From an uncultured Lachnospira sp. (lineage in GTDB: Bacteria > Bacillota > Clostridia > Lachnospirales > Lachnospiraceae): DNA of 29,768 bases. The translations under genes and the position numbers were made by a program. The stretch spans positions 1-29,768 of the forward strand of contig CAKRIN010000031.1 of the NCBI GenBank assembly GCA_934343805.1. The letters are read 5' to 3'. The notes beneath the pieces are model-generated. The model had not been told where the DNA came from. It saw only the letters and a program-made list of their open reading frames with translations, and did not search any database. Shown piece by piece: positions 15,224 through 23,946 of the stretch (positions are counted from its first letter, which is position 1; every line of letters starts with the position of its first letter).

Positions 15224-15548
15224 AATGCAGTAAATCCAAAGAATAAATATCTTTCAAAAACGATATTTTCACCAAGTGGAAAGTCTGCCCTTTTTTAGTC
15301 AGAAAACAGAATAAAATTTTTCTCATTTAATTATTGACATTTATTATCTGGAGTTTTCTTGTTATCTTCATAATTTCCAAGTAATATCTCATCTATACTT
15401 ACATCTATTCTTTTACACAATATACATTTCTATCTCTTCATATTTTTACTCGAAAAATATTTTTCCTGTATAAAAACTTTTCCCAATCTAAACTCTTCAT
15501 GTTATGTAGATTAATTTTAAATTGGATAAATAATCTTGGCATAAAGCC
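15224..15548. other. AT-rich stretch between IS110 remnant and Nudix gene
   Basis: Apart from the possible XRE remnant at 15331-15429 I see no gene. No strong terminator hairpin follows the Nudix gene; only a weak AGATTA/TAATCT pair lies in about 15,505-15,537. Confidence 0.4.
15331..15429 (-). pseudogene. Possible remnant of an XRE regulator
   Basis: A 32-codon open stretch reads CKRIDVSIDEILLGNYEDNK before TAA 15331-15333, like the end of an HTH_3 domain (LSKxLDVSxDxLLLGN). An upstream stop closes the frame and there is no start or RBS. It fits a decayed 3' end of a small regulator, but the match is short. Confidence 0.3.
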
Positions 15549-15950
15549 CTACATATCCTCTCTTATCTTCTCTATCAAAGTAACATCTGCTGGCAGCCAT
15601 TCAACCTCTCCAAGATGTTGTTTAGTCAGCCATTTTGCGTTCTCATGCTCTTTTAACACCAGATCTCCGCTTAATATCTCACACCAGAAACAATCCATCG
15701 AAAGATGAAAATTAGGATAATCATATTCAATTGTGTCGATTAAAGTTCCCACTTTAACCTCCGTATCTAATTCTTCTATAATTTCACGTTTTAACGCTTC
15801 CTGTGGTGTTTCTCCTGTCTCTATTTTTCCACCTGGGAATTCCCAACCATCTTTGAATTCTCCATATCCTCGCTGGGTTACGAAAATAATTGGTTCTTTG
15901 TTATCATTAACTGCCTTTATTACTGCTGCAACTACTCTAACTGTTTTCAT
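15549..15950 (-). CDS. mutT: MutT-like Nudix hydrolase (8-oxo-dGTP diphosphatase family)
   Basis: 133 residues from ATG 15948-15950, which has AGAGGG upstream; a TTG at 15974 would add eight residues without a better RBS. The Nudix box is nearly complete: G41-x5-E47-x7-R55-E56-x2-E59-E60, with Asp in place of the usual final Gly. The WEFPGGKIETGE and VEWLPADVTLIEKI segments are typical of MutT/CTP-pyrophosphohydrolase enzymes that hydrolyse oxidised or other (d)NTPs. It lies 65 bases downstream of the PLD-helicase and shares its direction, so it is probably in the same transcript. Housekeeping sanitation and a nucleotide-level role in defence are both possible. Confidence 0.85.
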   Translation of the reverse strand: MKTVRVVAAVIKAVNDNKEPIIFVTQRGYGEFKDGWEFPGGKIETGETPQEALKREIIEELDTEVKVGTLIDTIEYDYPNFHLSMDCFWCEILSGDLVLKEHENAKWLTKQHLGEVEWLPADVTLIEKIREDM

Positions 15951-16015
15951 GTATTTCCCTCTTTTCTGTAACAAGATGTGACTGCCTTTGCATATGCAGA
16001 AAATTTTGTATGTAT

Positions 16016-18997
16016 TTATGAATTTACAATATACTCATAGATATCTTCTCTCACAGGAACATCAAGAATCCATTCTATTTCAACTGCTGTCTTCTGTGTA
16101 TTTGGCATTGTAAATTCTTTAGTATTCCCACTAGCTGTCATATGTCCCAGATAATAAAATTCCTTAGAAATCTTATCATCTTTATTCTTCCGAACAAAAA
16201 GCTCTACTCTGATTCCCCGCTCTTTTGCCTTAAGAAAATTCTGTACATCTTCAGACTGCAGACTTCTTCCGGATTTCGATATTGCTATCAGACGGTCTCT
16301 AAATCCCGACACAAAATGATCCTCATATTTTGTTGTATCACTAATATCATCTGATTTATCATAATTAATAAATACAGGAAATGTTTTCGTCTTCTTATCG
16401 TATTTATAACCACCAATATTTAATGGCACTTCATTCTGTTCCCAATTAAGCAAACGACACACATCCTCATATGTATATTTCTGATAAAGAACAAAATCTG
16501 TTACATCATAACTTTGCTTATAATCTCTTTCATACCTGCTTATGCCAAAATCAACAAGTTCCTTAATAACATTATAAAAATCTCTATTTGATAACATTTC
16601 AAGAAATGTCTTCGTTGGTTTATAATCATTGCCTTCCTTTTCTATGAAGACACACTGGGAATATGTCTTCTTACTAGAACCTGCTGGAAATTCATTTGTC
16701 ATAACATTTACTATATTCTCTTGCTGCTCCTTGCTGATGGATTTACCATATGTCAACAGATCCTGTGATAGTCCTGTAAATAATCCACATTTTGATAATC
16801 CATTTGCATATAGAAGTATTCTCTTTAATAATTGCAACTCCTGAATTCTTTTTCCATTTGCCAGCTTCTTTGAAATAAATTCGACTATTTTTTCTTCTTC
16901 CTGTGACAAACGAATCTTATAATCCTTCTCATATTTCACTAAGAATTTATAATATGAACCAAGGCTGTTATTATCGAAAATCCGTATAACATCCATCTCT
17001 CCATAATCATCAAAATCTCTGAGTGCTGGTATTCGTCCCAATTTATTCTTAAGATTTGTATAGTTTTCTTTTATCAGCTTAATATCACTGAAATTAGCAT
17101 TATCAACAGATGCAAATATTCTCTTTTTGCTTATTTCATCAAAATGCACTGTAGATGCGCCTGGAATAATTCTTCCACCTTCCATTATATATCTACGAAT
17201 ATTGTCTTTATTGTAAGTTCTATCCCCTGACAGGGCTATTGGAATCATAAAATTATTATTGTAATTACCGATAAAATCAAGAATCACAACATATTCTTTA
17301 CCATCAGCCTTTCTGAGCCCTCGTCCCAACTGCTGAATAAATACTATTGGCGATTGTGTTGGTCTGAGCATAATAACCTGATTAACCTCCACAATATCAA
17401 CACCCTCATTCAATATTTCTACAGAAAATATATAGTCTAATGGCTGCTTATCGACATTTGTTTCACTCTCATTCATTGCAAGTCTTTCAAATGCGTCCTG
17501 TCTTTCCTGTTCGTTAGCATCACCATTTAATGCTATTGTCCTATAAAATTCCCCTGTATCCGGATTAACTATATTATTGAACTTATGTGATAATTCCTGT
17601 GTCTCTTTGATACTGCTACAGAATATAAGTCCTTTAACCTTTTCACCACTATATCCATAGTAATTTGCCTGCTGGATTATATGTTTCACTCGTTCATCAC
17701 TTGCAAGCATACTAAAATCACGATTATCTTTATCATCTCCAACTATAGATAAATCAGTAATTCCAAAGTAATGGAACGGACATAACAGATTTTCTTCCAT
17801 AGCCTGCTGCAAACGTATCTCATAAGCAATCTGATAATTAAATAACTCATAAACATTTCTACCTGCAACATTGTCATCTCGCTTATCAGGAGTTGCCGTC
17901 ATTCCAAGCCAAAGCTTAGGCGAAAAATGTTTCATAATCTTCTGATATGTATCAGCAGTTACATGATGTGCTTCATCCAACACAATACAATCAAATGCAT
18001 TCTTATCATATTGAAGCAAATGCTCATCACGATTTAATGTCTGGACCGTAGCAAACACATAATCTGCATCATATTCATGATAACCCGCGCCAACTAAACC
18101 CATAGAAACAGATTTTGCAAACACCTTTTCGTAAGATTTCTTAGTCTGTCTTGCAAGCTGTCCCCTATGAACTAAAAATAACACTCTCTTAAATCCCAGT
18201 TCTCTCATTGCAAATGCTGAAGCATAAGTTTTTCCTGTTCCTGTCGCAGATATAAGAAGAGCCCTGTCTTCTCCTGCTTCCAGAATCTTCTTAAGATTTG
18301 TAATAAATCCAACCTGCATACTATTCGGTTTTAATCTATATTTTTCAAGGGACACAACCTGATCTTTCCTGGCTATATCTCTCTGATGTTTAATAATTTT
18401 ATATTGTTCTTTATAACTTTCATAAAATTCATTAAATTCTAATGAATACTGGGAATTCCACAATCTATTAAACTCAGCAACTATCTCCTTTGCCATCTCT
18501 CCCTGCTCGGTTGAAACAAGCTTAGTATTCCACTCCTGATTTCTAGTTAGAGCCGCACTTGTTATATTCGAACTACCAATGATAATACGATATACTTCAT
18601 CAGTTTTAAAAATATATCCCTTTGTATGAAATCCTTCACCTGCTTCTTGTACATCATACATTTTCAAAGTTATATTTGATAACCCATTAAGCTTCTCTAA
18701 AGCTTTAGGTTCACTAAAGTTCAAATAATTAGTAGTAAGAATTTCGCCTGGGATATTTTTCTTTTCTAATTCTTTCAACGTCTGAAGTAATGGCGTAATT
18801 CCACCCAAAGTAATGAACGCAACACTAATCTGAAACTTATCGCATCTTAAAAGTTCATCTTCAATAGAAGATAAAACCTTCTTCCCATCCTTATAATTAT
18901 TAGATACAAACTGTGGGCTATAGAAGCTGTTCGATGCAACCGAACCGTCTATATATGCTGTCTCAAATCCCAATCGCAATTCATTTCTTTTATCCAT
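16016..18997 (-). CDS. PLD nuclease-SF2 helicase-DUF3427 fusion protein
   Basis: 993 residues. The N-terminal phospholipase-D-like domain has H124-x-K126 followed by IIIGSSNIT (Asn144) and NQEWN, one half of an HKD nuclease site, so it may dimerise to be active. Helicase motifs: Walker A ATGTGKT (251-257), DEAH (341-344), WLGMTATP, LIFCSSIKETQ, SVEILNEGVDIVEVN and QQLGRGLRKA (about 553-563). The C-terminal third is DUF3427-like, ending in a beta-rich domain (FYYLGHM). Expected to translocate on and cut nucleic acid; such proteins are common in defence islands. ATG at 18995-18997 follows GGAG. It has its own promoter and precedes the Nudix gene. Confidence 0.9.
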   Translation of the reverse strand: MDKRNELRLGFETAYIDGSVASNSFYSPQFVSNNYKDGKKVLSSIEDELLRCDKFQISVAFITLGGITPLLQTLKELEKKNIPGEILTTNYLNFSEPKALEKLNGLSNITLKMYDVQEAGEGFHTKGYIFKTDEVYRIIIGSSNITSAALTRNQEWNTKLVSTEQGEMAKEIVAEFNRLWNSQYSLEFNEFYESYKEQYKIIKHQRDIARKDQVVSLEKYRLKPNSMQVGFITNLKKILEAGEDRALLISATGTGKTYASAFAMRELGFKRVLFLVHRGQLARQTKKSYEKVFAKSVSMGLVGAGYHEYDADYVFATVQTLNRDEHLLQYDKNAFDCIVLDEAHHVTADTYQKIMKHFSPKLWLGMTATPDKRDDNVAGRNVYELFNYQIAYEIRLQQAMEENLLCPFHYFGITDLSIVGDDKDNRDFSMLASDERVKHIIQQANYYGYSGEKVKGLIFCSSIKETQELSHKFNNIVNPDTGEFYRTIALNGDANEQERQDAFERLAMNESETNVDKQPLDYIFSVEILNEGVDIVEVNQVIMLRPTQSPIVFIQQLGRGLRKADGKEYVVILDFIGNYNNNFMIPIALSGDRTYNKDNIRRYIMEGGRIIPGASTVHFDEISKKRIFASVDNANFSDIKLIKENYTNLKNKLGRIPALRDFDDYGEMDVIRIFDNNSLGSYYKFLVKYEKDYKIRLSQEEEKIVEFISKKLANGKRIQELQLLKRILLYANGLSKCGLFTGLSQDLLTYGKSISKEQQENIVNVMTNEFPAGSSKKTYSQCVFIEKEGNDYKPTKTFLEMLSNRDFYNVIKELVDFGISRYERDYKQSYDVTDFVLYQKYTYEDVCRLLNWEQNEVPLNIGGYKYDKKTKTFPVFINYDKSDDISDTTKYEDHFVSGFRDRLIAISKSGRSLQSEDVQNFLKAKERGIRVELFVRKNKDDKISKEFYYLGHMTASGNTKEFTMPNTQKTAVEIEWILDVPVREDIYEYIVNS

Positions 18998-19033
18998 ACT
19001 AGTACTCCATTTTTGCTGACAAATATTATACTA

Positions 19034-19062
19034 ATTATATTATCTATTATGGTTAGTTGCAA
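19034..19062 (-). promoter_or_regulatory. Sigma-A promoter of the PLD-helicase gene
   Basis: Minus-strand TTGCAA (-35, 19057-19062), 17-base spacer, TATAAT (-10, 19034-19039); start predicted near 19027, about 30 bases before the ATG. The surrounding DNA is extremely AT-rich. Confidence 0.65.
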
Positions 19063-19094
19063 TGAAAGATTAAATTAAAATTATATAATTAAAT

Positions 19095-19138
19095 TGCAAA
19101 ACAGCACCCCAGCAGTACCCATCTACTGCCGAAGTGCT
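19095..19138 (-). terminator. Rho-independent terminator after the DUF819 gene
   Basis: Stem AGCAC/GTGCT (19103-19107, 19134-19138) and GCAGTA/TACTGC (19112-19117, 19124-19129) with an internal bulge and 6-base loop, followed on the minus strand by GTTTTGC. It separates the metabolic block from the PLD-helicase unit. Confidence 0.7.
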
Positions 19139-19167
19139 ATCCACCAAATCAATTATTCCGTTAAAAT

Positions 19168-20343
19168 CTACCCAAATATACTCATCAGATTAGCCACAAC
19201 CAGGCCGCCGCCGGTTCCGATGACATAGCCGAGCAGCGCCATCATGATACCAACTGGTACGAGGGCATTTGAGTATGCGCCGGCGAGAACCGGTGCTGTT
19301 GCTGTTCCGCCGATGTTGGCGAGAGAAGCAACGCAGCATGTGAAGATGTCGAGTTTCAATATCTTCGCAAGTGCAATCATTATTGCCACATGGATAAGGA
19401 GGATTACAAATCCTGCAAGAAGCCATATTGGGGCATTGCCGACTGCTCCGAGGTCTGCTCTTGAAGCGATTAAGGCAATGACTATATACAGCATTACATT
19501 TGAAATCTCCTCAGTTCCCTTAATCTTGCCGAATGGTGTCAGGGCGAATACGATACCAAGCACTGATACGATAAGAACTGTCCATGTTGCACTGTCAAAG
19601 AATGATAAATGTGCATTAATCATGCTGCCAAGTTCCATTGAAACTGCAGATACCAAAAGTCCTGCGCCAAGCAGAAGAATGATGTTCTGCCATACGAGAG
19701 GCTTTGTGTTAGCTTTTGCTTCCTCTTCAAGTGCTGCACCAACACCGTCGATTACGCTTGTGTCTGCCTTTGTCCATTTGTTGAACTTCTCGTGATTTCC
19801 AATTGCCCACAGAAGGAACATTACATAAAGTGTCGCACAGATTGAATCCATAACAAGGGCGTAAGCCATTGTTGCTTCGTCAACGTCAAGCGCTGCCTGG
19901 ATTGCGAGCATGTTTCCGCCGCCGCCCATCCAGCTTCCGCACAACGCACCAAGCGCTTTCCATGAAGCAGTGCCTAAGAGTTGATGGAATATCGCATATG
20001 AAACGAAAAATCCAAGTCCGATTGACAAAGTTGCTGCAAAGAAACCGATAAGCATTTTAGGTCCAAGCTTGATGATTTTCTTCAAATCACAGCGAAGCAG
20101 CATTATGAAAAGCATCGCATATAATATCGGGTTCTTGACTGATTTGTACACAGCGCTTGTTGCACTAAGGTTCCACACTTTCATTGTGCAAAGCAGCATA
20201 AGCCCCAGGTATATAAGTACAATCGGCGGTGCAAAATTAAAGAACACCTGCGCCTTTTTCCCTTTAAAAATCTTAGGCAGATTTACTAATACTGCAGCTG
20301 CAAATATAAGCGCCGCAAGGTATAAAAATCCATCTTTTATCAT
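19168..20343 (-). CDS. DUF819 family membrane protein
   Basis: 391 residues, almost entirely hydrophobic, with about ten membrane segments starting at residue 5. The conserved GSWMGGGGNMLAIQ (about 137-150) and the near-C-terminal VASLANIGGTATAPVLAGAY are DUF819 (YjcL-type) signatures and look like paired re-entrant glycine-rich loops of a transporter. A soluble acidic loop (about 195-215) divides the two halves. The substrate is unknown; family members are often placed beside peptidases, and here pepD lies upstream in the same direction, which suggests uptake or export of a peptide or amino acid. ATG 20341-20343 is preceded by AAGGAG. Confidence 0.85.
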   Translation of the reverse strand: MIKDGFLYLAALIFAAAVLVNLPKIFKGKKAQVFFNFAPPIVLIYLGLMLLCTMKVWNLSATSAVYKSVKNPILYAMLFIMLLRCDLKKIIKLGPKMLIGFFAATLSIGLGFFVSYAIFHQLLGTASWKALGALCGSWMGGGGNMLAIQAALDVDEATMAYALVMDSICATLYVMFLLWAIGNHEKFNKWTKADTSVIDGVGAALEEEAKANTKPLVWQNIILLLGAGLLVSAVSMELGSMINAHLSFFDSATWTVLIVSVLGIVFALTPFGKIKGTEEISNVMLYIVIALIASRADLGAVGNAPIWLLAGFVILLIHVAIMIALAKILKLDIFTCCVASLANIGGTATAPVLAGAYSNALVPVGIMMALLGYVIGTGGGLVVANLMSIFG

Positions 20344-20399
20344 GCATTAATTCTCCTTATGGTTAATATATAGCATATTCTGCCCATTTTTCTGTTGTA

Positions 20400-20539
20400 T
20401 ATTACTAAATTTGCTTTACCGCGCTGTAAAAAACTCTGTAGCAGGCGGCATTTACTCCCACCAGGCGATGGAATACTGAGTGTTCATGCCGTGGACGACA
20501 GATTGCCGTCACACATTCACTCCCGCAAATTTAGTTATA
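20400..20539. repeat. Intergenic palindrome-flanked element, copy 1
   Basis: An 11-bp perfect inverted repeat (20404-20414 and 20525-20535, ACTAAATTTGC and complement; 14 of 15 if extended) encloses about 110 bases after the pepD stop codon. The piece 20409-20455 matches 22126-22172 at 37 of 47 positions, including the block GTAAAAAACTCTG and GGCGGCATT. Likely a dispersed non-coding element or structured terminator. Confidence 0.55.
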
Positions 20540-22016
20540 AACTTTTAAGTATCTCCAGCAGATATTCCCATGTTCTCTCAACTGAAGCCACATCCATACA
20601 CTCATCAGGCGTATGCACACTCTCAAGTGTCGGTCCAAATGATATCATATCTACTCCCGGCATTTTACCAGCGAGTATGCCGCATTCGAGTCCGGCGTGG
20701 ATTGATGTCACTTCCGGTTCGTGACCATATACATTTGTAAAGCTCTCAACGCATATCTTTCTTAACTGCGAATCACTCTTGTATTCCCACGCAGGATAGT
20801 CCGACATTGTGACTACTTTTCCTGACAAATGTTTTACAAATGTGGTAACTCTCTCTAGCAATAATTTCTTTCCAGCCGCTGTGTTGCTTCTTATGAGATA
20901 TTTATATACAAGCTTGTCTGTGTCGAGATAAGCAGTTCCAAGATTTAGCGAAGTCTGCACCATACCATTAATCTCCTGACTCATTTTGTACACACCATCA
21001 GGACTTAACTGGAGGGCATATATTACATTTGCAGTGCTATGGGAATCGAGAACTTTGTCTGCTGCAGCGTCTGTTTTTTCAACCTCAATCTTAGCATTTG
21101 GCTCTGTCGCGCTGATTTCCTGCATCCACACATCCGCACTCTCTTTGATGCTTTGTTCAAATGTTGTAACATCGCAGCTTCTGACACTTACAACTGCCTT
21201 TGCTTCTTTCGGAATTGCATTTTCCTTGCCGCCACCTGAAAGCGACACAAGCCTGAAATCTGCCTCGCAACTGGCATGTGAAAGAAGTGAAGCAAGCAAT
21301 CTTATAGCATTAGTGTGCTGTTTGTGAATCTCAACGCCGGAATGACCGCCGGCAAGCCCACTTATCTTAACTTCGAAGCAGACCTGACCATTCTGCACAT
21401 CACTTGCACCATCTGCCACCCAGCCCGCAGCATCCTCATACACAACCGGAATATTGCACTCAGCCCTCACACCACCGGCACAGCTTACATACAATATTCC
21501 CTCACTCTCAGAATCAATATTGATAAGCCTCTTTGCTGTAAGGTCAGAAGTATCAAGGTCTCTTGCGCCAAGCATTCCAATCTCCTCATCGCTCGTAAGC
21601 ACTGCCTGTATAGGAGGATGCGCAATCGTATCCGAAGCAAGCACTGCCAGTATAAATGCAACAGCAATTCCATCATCAGCGCCAAGAGTAGTGCCGTCAG
21701 CCCATACCATCTTACCATCGGTGCAGGCATTAATGCTCTGTACACTCATGTCAATATCGCAGTCTGGCTCTTTCTCACACACCATATCAAGGTGCCCCTG
21801 CAAAATCACAGGTTCACAGTCCTCATATCCAGAAGAACCAGCCTTAAATATAACAACATTATCAGCCGCGTCCTTCCTTGCCTTAAGCCCATGCAACTTA
21901 GCAAACTCCAGACAATAATCCGCAATCATCCCGGTATTCCCAGAACCATGCGGAATAGAGCATATTTTTTCAAAATAAGAAAACACCTCACTAGGTGACA
22001 ATTCATTTAACTTCAT
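20535..22016 (-). CDS. pepD: Aminoacyl-histidine dipeptidase (M20C)
   Basis: 493 residues, full length for PepD (beta-Ala-His/Xaa-His dipeptidase), a cytosolic two-metal peptidase. Metal and catalytic motifs are in order: QGHLDMV (His about 74), GADDGIA (bridging Asp about 113), SDEEIGM (catalytic and metal Glu pair about 142-143), NIDSESEG (Asp about 166), and a late His in SIHAGLECGIL. The middle carries the lid/dimer domain with GGHSGVEIHKQHTNAI. It degrades dipeptides for amino acid recovery. ATG 22014-22016 follows AGGAGG. Flanked on both sides by related palindromic elements, and upstream of the DUF819 gene. Confidence 0.93.
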   Translation of the reverse strand: MKLNELSPSEVFSYFEKICSIPHGSGNTGMIADYCLEFAKLHGLKARKDAADNVVIFKAGSSGYEDCEPVILQGHLDMVCEKEPDCDIDMSVQSINACTDGKMVWADGTTLGADDGIAVAFILAVLASDTIAHPPIQAVLTSDEEIGMLGARDLDTSDLTAKRLINIDSESEGILYVSCAGGVRAECNIPVVYEDAAGWVADGASDVQNGQVCFEVKISGLAGGHSGVEIHKQHTNAIRLLASLLSHASCEADFRLVSLSGGGKENAIPKEAKAVVSVRSCDVTTFEQSIKESADVWMQEISATEPNAKIEVEKTDAAADKVLDSHSTANVIYALQLSPDGVYKMSQEINGMVQTSLNLGTAYLDTDKLVYKYLIRSNTAAGKKLLLERVTTFVKHLSGKVVTMSDYPAWEYKSDSQLRKICVESFTNVYGHEPEVTSIHAGLECGILAGKMPGVDMISFGPTLESVHTPDECMDVASVERTWEYLLEILKSL

Positions 22017-22070
22017 AAAAAGCCTCCTAAATCAAATAAACACATCACAGTCTGGCAAGCTGTGCAGAAA

Positions 22071-22171
22071 TTAATGCCGCCATCTGCAAAAGTTCAGGGT
22101 GCGAAAGCTCATTCAAGCGAAGCGCGTTTGCTTTCGTACCCTGTAAAAAACTCTGCAGATGGCGGCATTAA
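22071..22171. repeat. Large two-part palindrome, intergenic element copy 2
   Basis: Outer arms 22071-22088 and 22154-22171 are perfect 18-bp complements; inner arms 22095-22108 and 22130-22143 pair at 13 of 14 positions; together they form a roughly 100-base hairpin. It lies between hydA (ending 22261) and pepD (starting 22016). Its right part repeats in the element after pepD. It may act as terminator, attenuator or a MITE-like repeat. The 22,172-22,260 remainder holds two short self-complementary decamers, GGTGTACACC (22199-22208) and AGACCGGTCT, with no gene. Confidence 0.65.
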
Positions 22172-22260
22172 CTTATGCTAAGCGAAGACAGTCCAAAGGT
22201 GTACACCCTGTACTGCCCCAGCCGCAGACCGGTCTACACATACCTTATCGAAAAATGATT

Positions 22261-23946
22261 CTATTTCACATGCAATATCTCATGTGCCCTATGCGACAAT
22301 GGTTTCTCAAAATACTCTTCATAGCACTGCTTAACCGATGGATTCTCATGCGAGAATCGAAGATTATCGTGCTTATCAAGCCCATACAGAACATGACGAC
22401 GCTCTTCAACCATCCCCGCGTCTTCCTTGTAAGGCTGTCCGCCGCCGTTGATGCAGCCTCCTGGGCAGGACATAATTTCAACAAAATCGTAATGAACCTC
22501 GCCCTTCTTGATGGCATTCATTAAATGTCTTGTGTTAGCAAGTCCGCTGGCAACAGCTACATTTACAGTTGTTCCATTAAGGTCAAATGAAGCTTCCTTC
22601 CAGCCCTCAAGACCTCTTACTGACTTGAATGCATCCGCGTCAGGATTATTTCCTGTCACAAGGTAGTAAGCACTTCTGAGTGCTGCCTCCATAACACCGC
22701 CTGTTGCACCGAATATAACACCAGCGCCTGTTCCTTCTCCTAATGGATTGTCGAACTCATCCTCATCAAGTTCTTCCGGCTTTATGAAAAATGCTTTGAA
22801 CATTCTTACAACTTCTCTTGTTGTAAGAACTGCGTCAACATCTTTGCCACCGTCCCATGTACGCTCGTCCTTCTTTGCAAGACAAGGCATGATTGACACG
22901 CAGAATATCTTCTCCGGGTCAACCCCAAGCTTTTCTGCATAATACGACTTTGTTATTGCACCAAACATCTGCTGTGGTGACTTTGCTGTTGAAAGTCTGC
23001 CTGCCATCTCAGGGTACTCGCTCTTTACGAATTTCACCCATCCAGGACAGCATGATGTAAACATCGGAAGCCCTGACTCCTTGATTTCCGGAAGCCTTTC
23101 AAGGAACTCGCTTCCTTCTTCCATGATTGTCATGTCTGCTGCAAATGTTGTATCAAATATATAATCAAATCCTATTCTTCTAAGTCCGGCTACAAGTCTT
23201 TGTGCTGTCGCATATTCTTTAGAGATGCCAAAATCTTCGCCCCATGCGGCTCTTACTGCAGGTGCAATCTGTACTACTGTAATGACATCCTCATTTTCAA
23301 TCGCATCAAGCACGATTCCGACATCATCTCTCTCTGTAAGTGCACCTACAGGGCAGTTGCTTACACACTGACCGCAAAGTGTACATGCAGTCTCCGCAAT
23401 ATTCTTGTTTGCACGCACATTTACAGTTGTACGCGAACCTGTATTTACAACATCCCATATGTGCATTCCCTGAATATTATCACACACCTGCACACAACGC
23501 ATACATTTAATACATTTCTGGGCATCTCTGATAAGTGGAAATGTTTTATCCCAATTATCTTTTTCTAAGATTGAATCATATGGCATCTCTGATATATTAA
23601 GTTCATTTGCGATTGACTGTAACGCACAGTTACCACTTCTTATACATGTACCACATTTGTAATCATGCTGCGAAAGTATTAGTTTTACATTAGTCTTTCT
23701 GGTTGTACGCACTTTTCTTGAATTAGTGTAGACAACCATGCCTTCTTCTACGAAGTTATTACATGCTGTAACACATCTGTCGGTACCCTCTACTTCAACA
23801 ACACACACACGACATGCACCGATTTCGTTGACTTCCTTGAGATAGCAGAGTGTAGGTATTGTCTCTCCTATTGTTTTGGCAGCTTCAAGAATGGTAGTTC
23901 CTTCTTTTACTGATACAGCTTTACCATTAATTGTTAAATTTACCAT
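22261..23946 (-). CDS. hydA: [FeFe] hydrogenase, NADH-dependent group A type
   Basis: 561 residues with all domains: N-terminal [2Fe-2S] (C34, C45, C48, C62), His-Cys3 [4Fe-4S] (H94, C98, C101, C107), two ferredoxin-like [4Fe-4S] sites (C145/148/151/155 and C188/191/194/198) and the H-cluster domain with intact TSCCPGW (297-303), MPCLAKK (353-359) and EIMSCPGGCINGGGQP. All H-cluster Cys ligands are present, so it should reversibly make H2 from protons. It lacks long C-terminal extensions. Its start overlaps the upstream flavoprotein by 7 bases (23940-23946), so the pair is translationally coupled and likely forms one complex. In fermentation it would dispose of reducing equivalents as H2. Confidence 0.95.
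   Translation of the reverse strand: MVNLTINGKAVSVKEGTTILEAAKTIGETIPTLCYLKEVNEIGACRVCVVEVEGTDRCVTACNNFVEEGMVVYTNSRKVRTTRKTNVKLILSQHDYKCGTCIRSGNCALQSIANELNISEMPYDSILEKDNWDKTFPLIRDAQKCIKCMRCVQVCDNIQGMHIWDVVNTGSRTTVNVRANKNIAETACTLCGQCVSNCPVGALTERDDVGIVLDAIENEDVITVVQIAPAVRAAWGEDFGISKEYATAQRLVAGLRRIGFDYIFDTTFAADMTIMEEGSEFLERLPEIKESGLPMFTSCCPGWVKFVKSEYPEMAGRLSTAKSPQQMFGAITKSYYAEKLGVDPEKIFCVSIMPCLAKKDERTWDGGKDVDAVLTTREVVRMFKAFFIKPEELDEDEFDNPLGEGTGAGVIFGATGGVMEAALRSAYYLVTGNNPDADAFKSVRGLEGWKEASFDLNGTTVNVAVASGLANTRHLMNAIKKGEVHYDFVEIMSCPGGCINGGGQPYKEDAGMVEERRHVLYGLDKHDNLRFSHENPSVKQCYEEYFEKPLSHRAHEILHVK

Noticed and set aside
15951..16015. Separate promoter for the Nudix gene
   Set aside because: Only a TGCATATGCA palindrome is visible, with no -35/-10 pair; co-transcription with the helicase gene is simpler.
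19190..21998. Several longer opposite-strand or alternate frames (e.g. 19244-19795, 21315-21998, 21454-21918)
   Set aside because: They shadow the well-supported DUF819 and pepD genes, lack RBS and have no recognisable domain.
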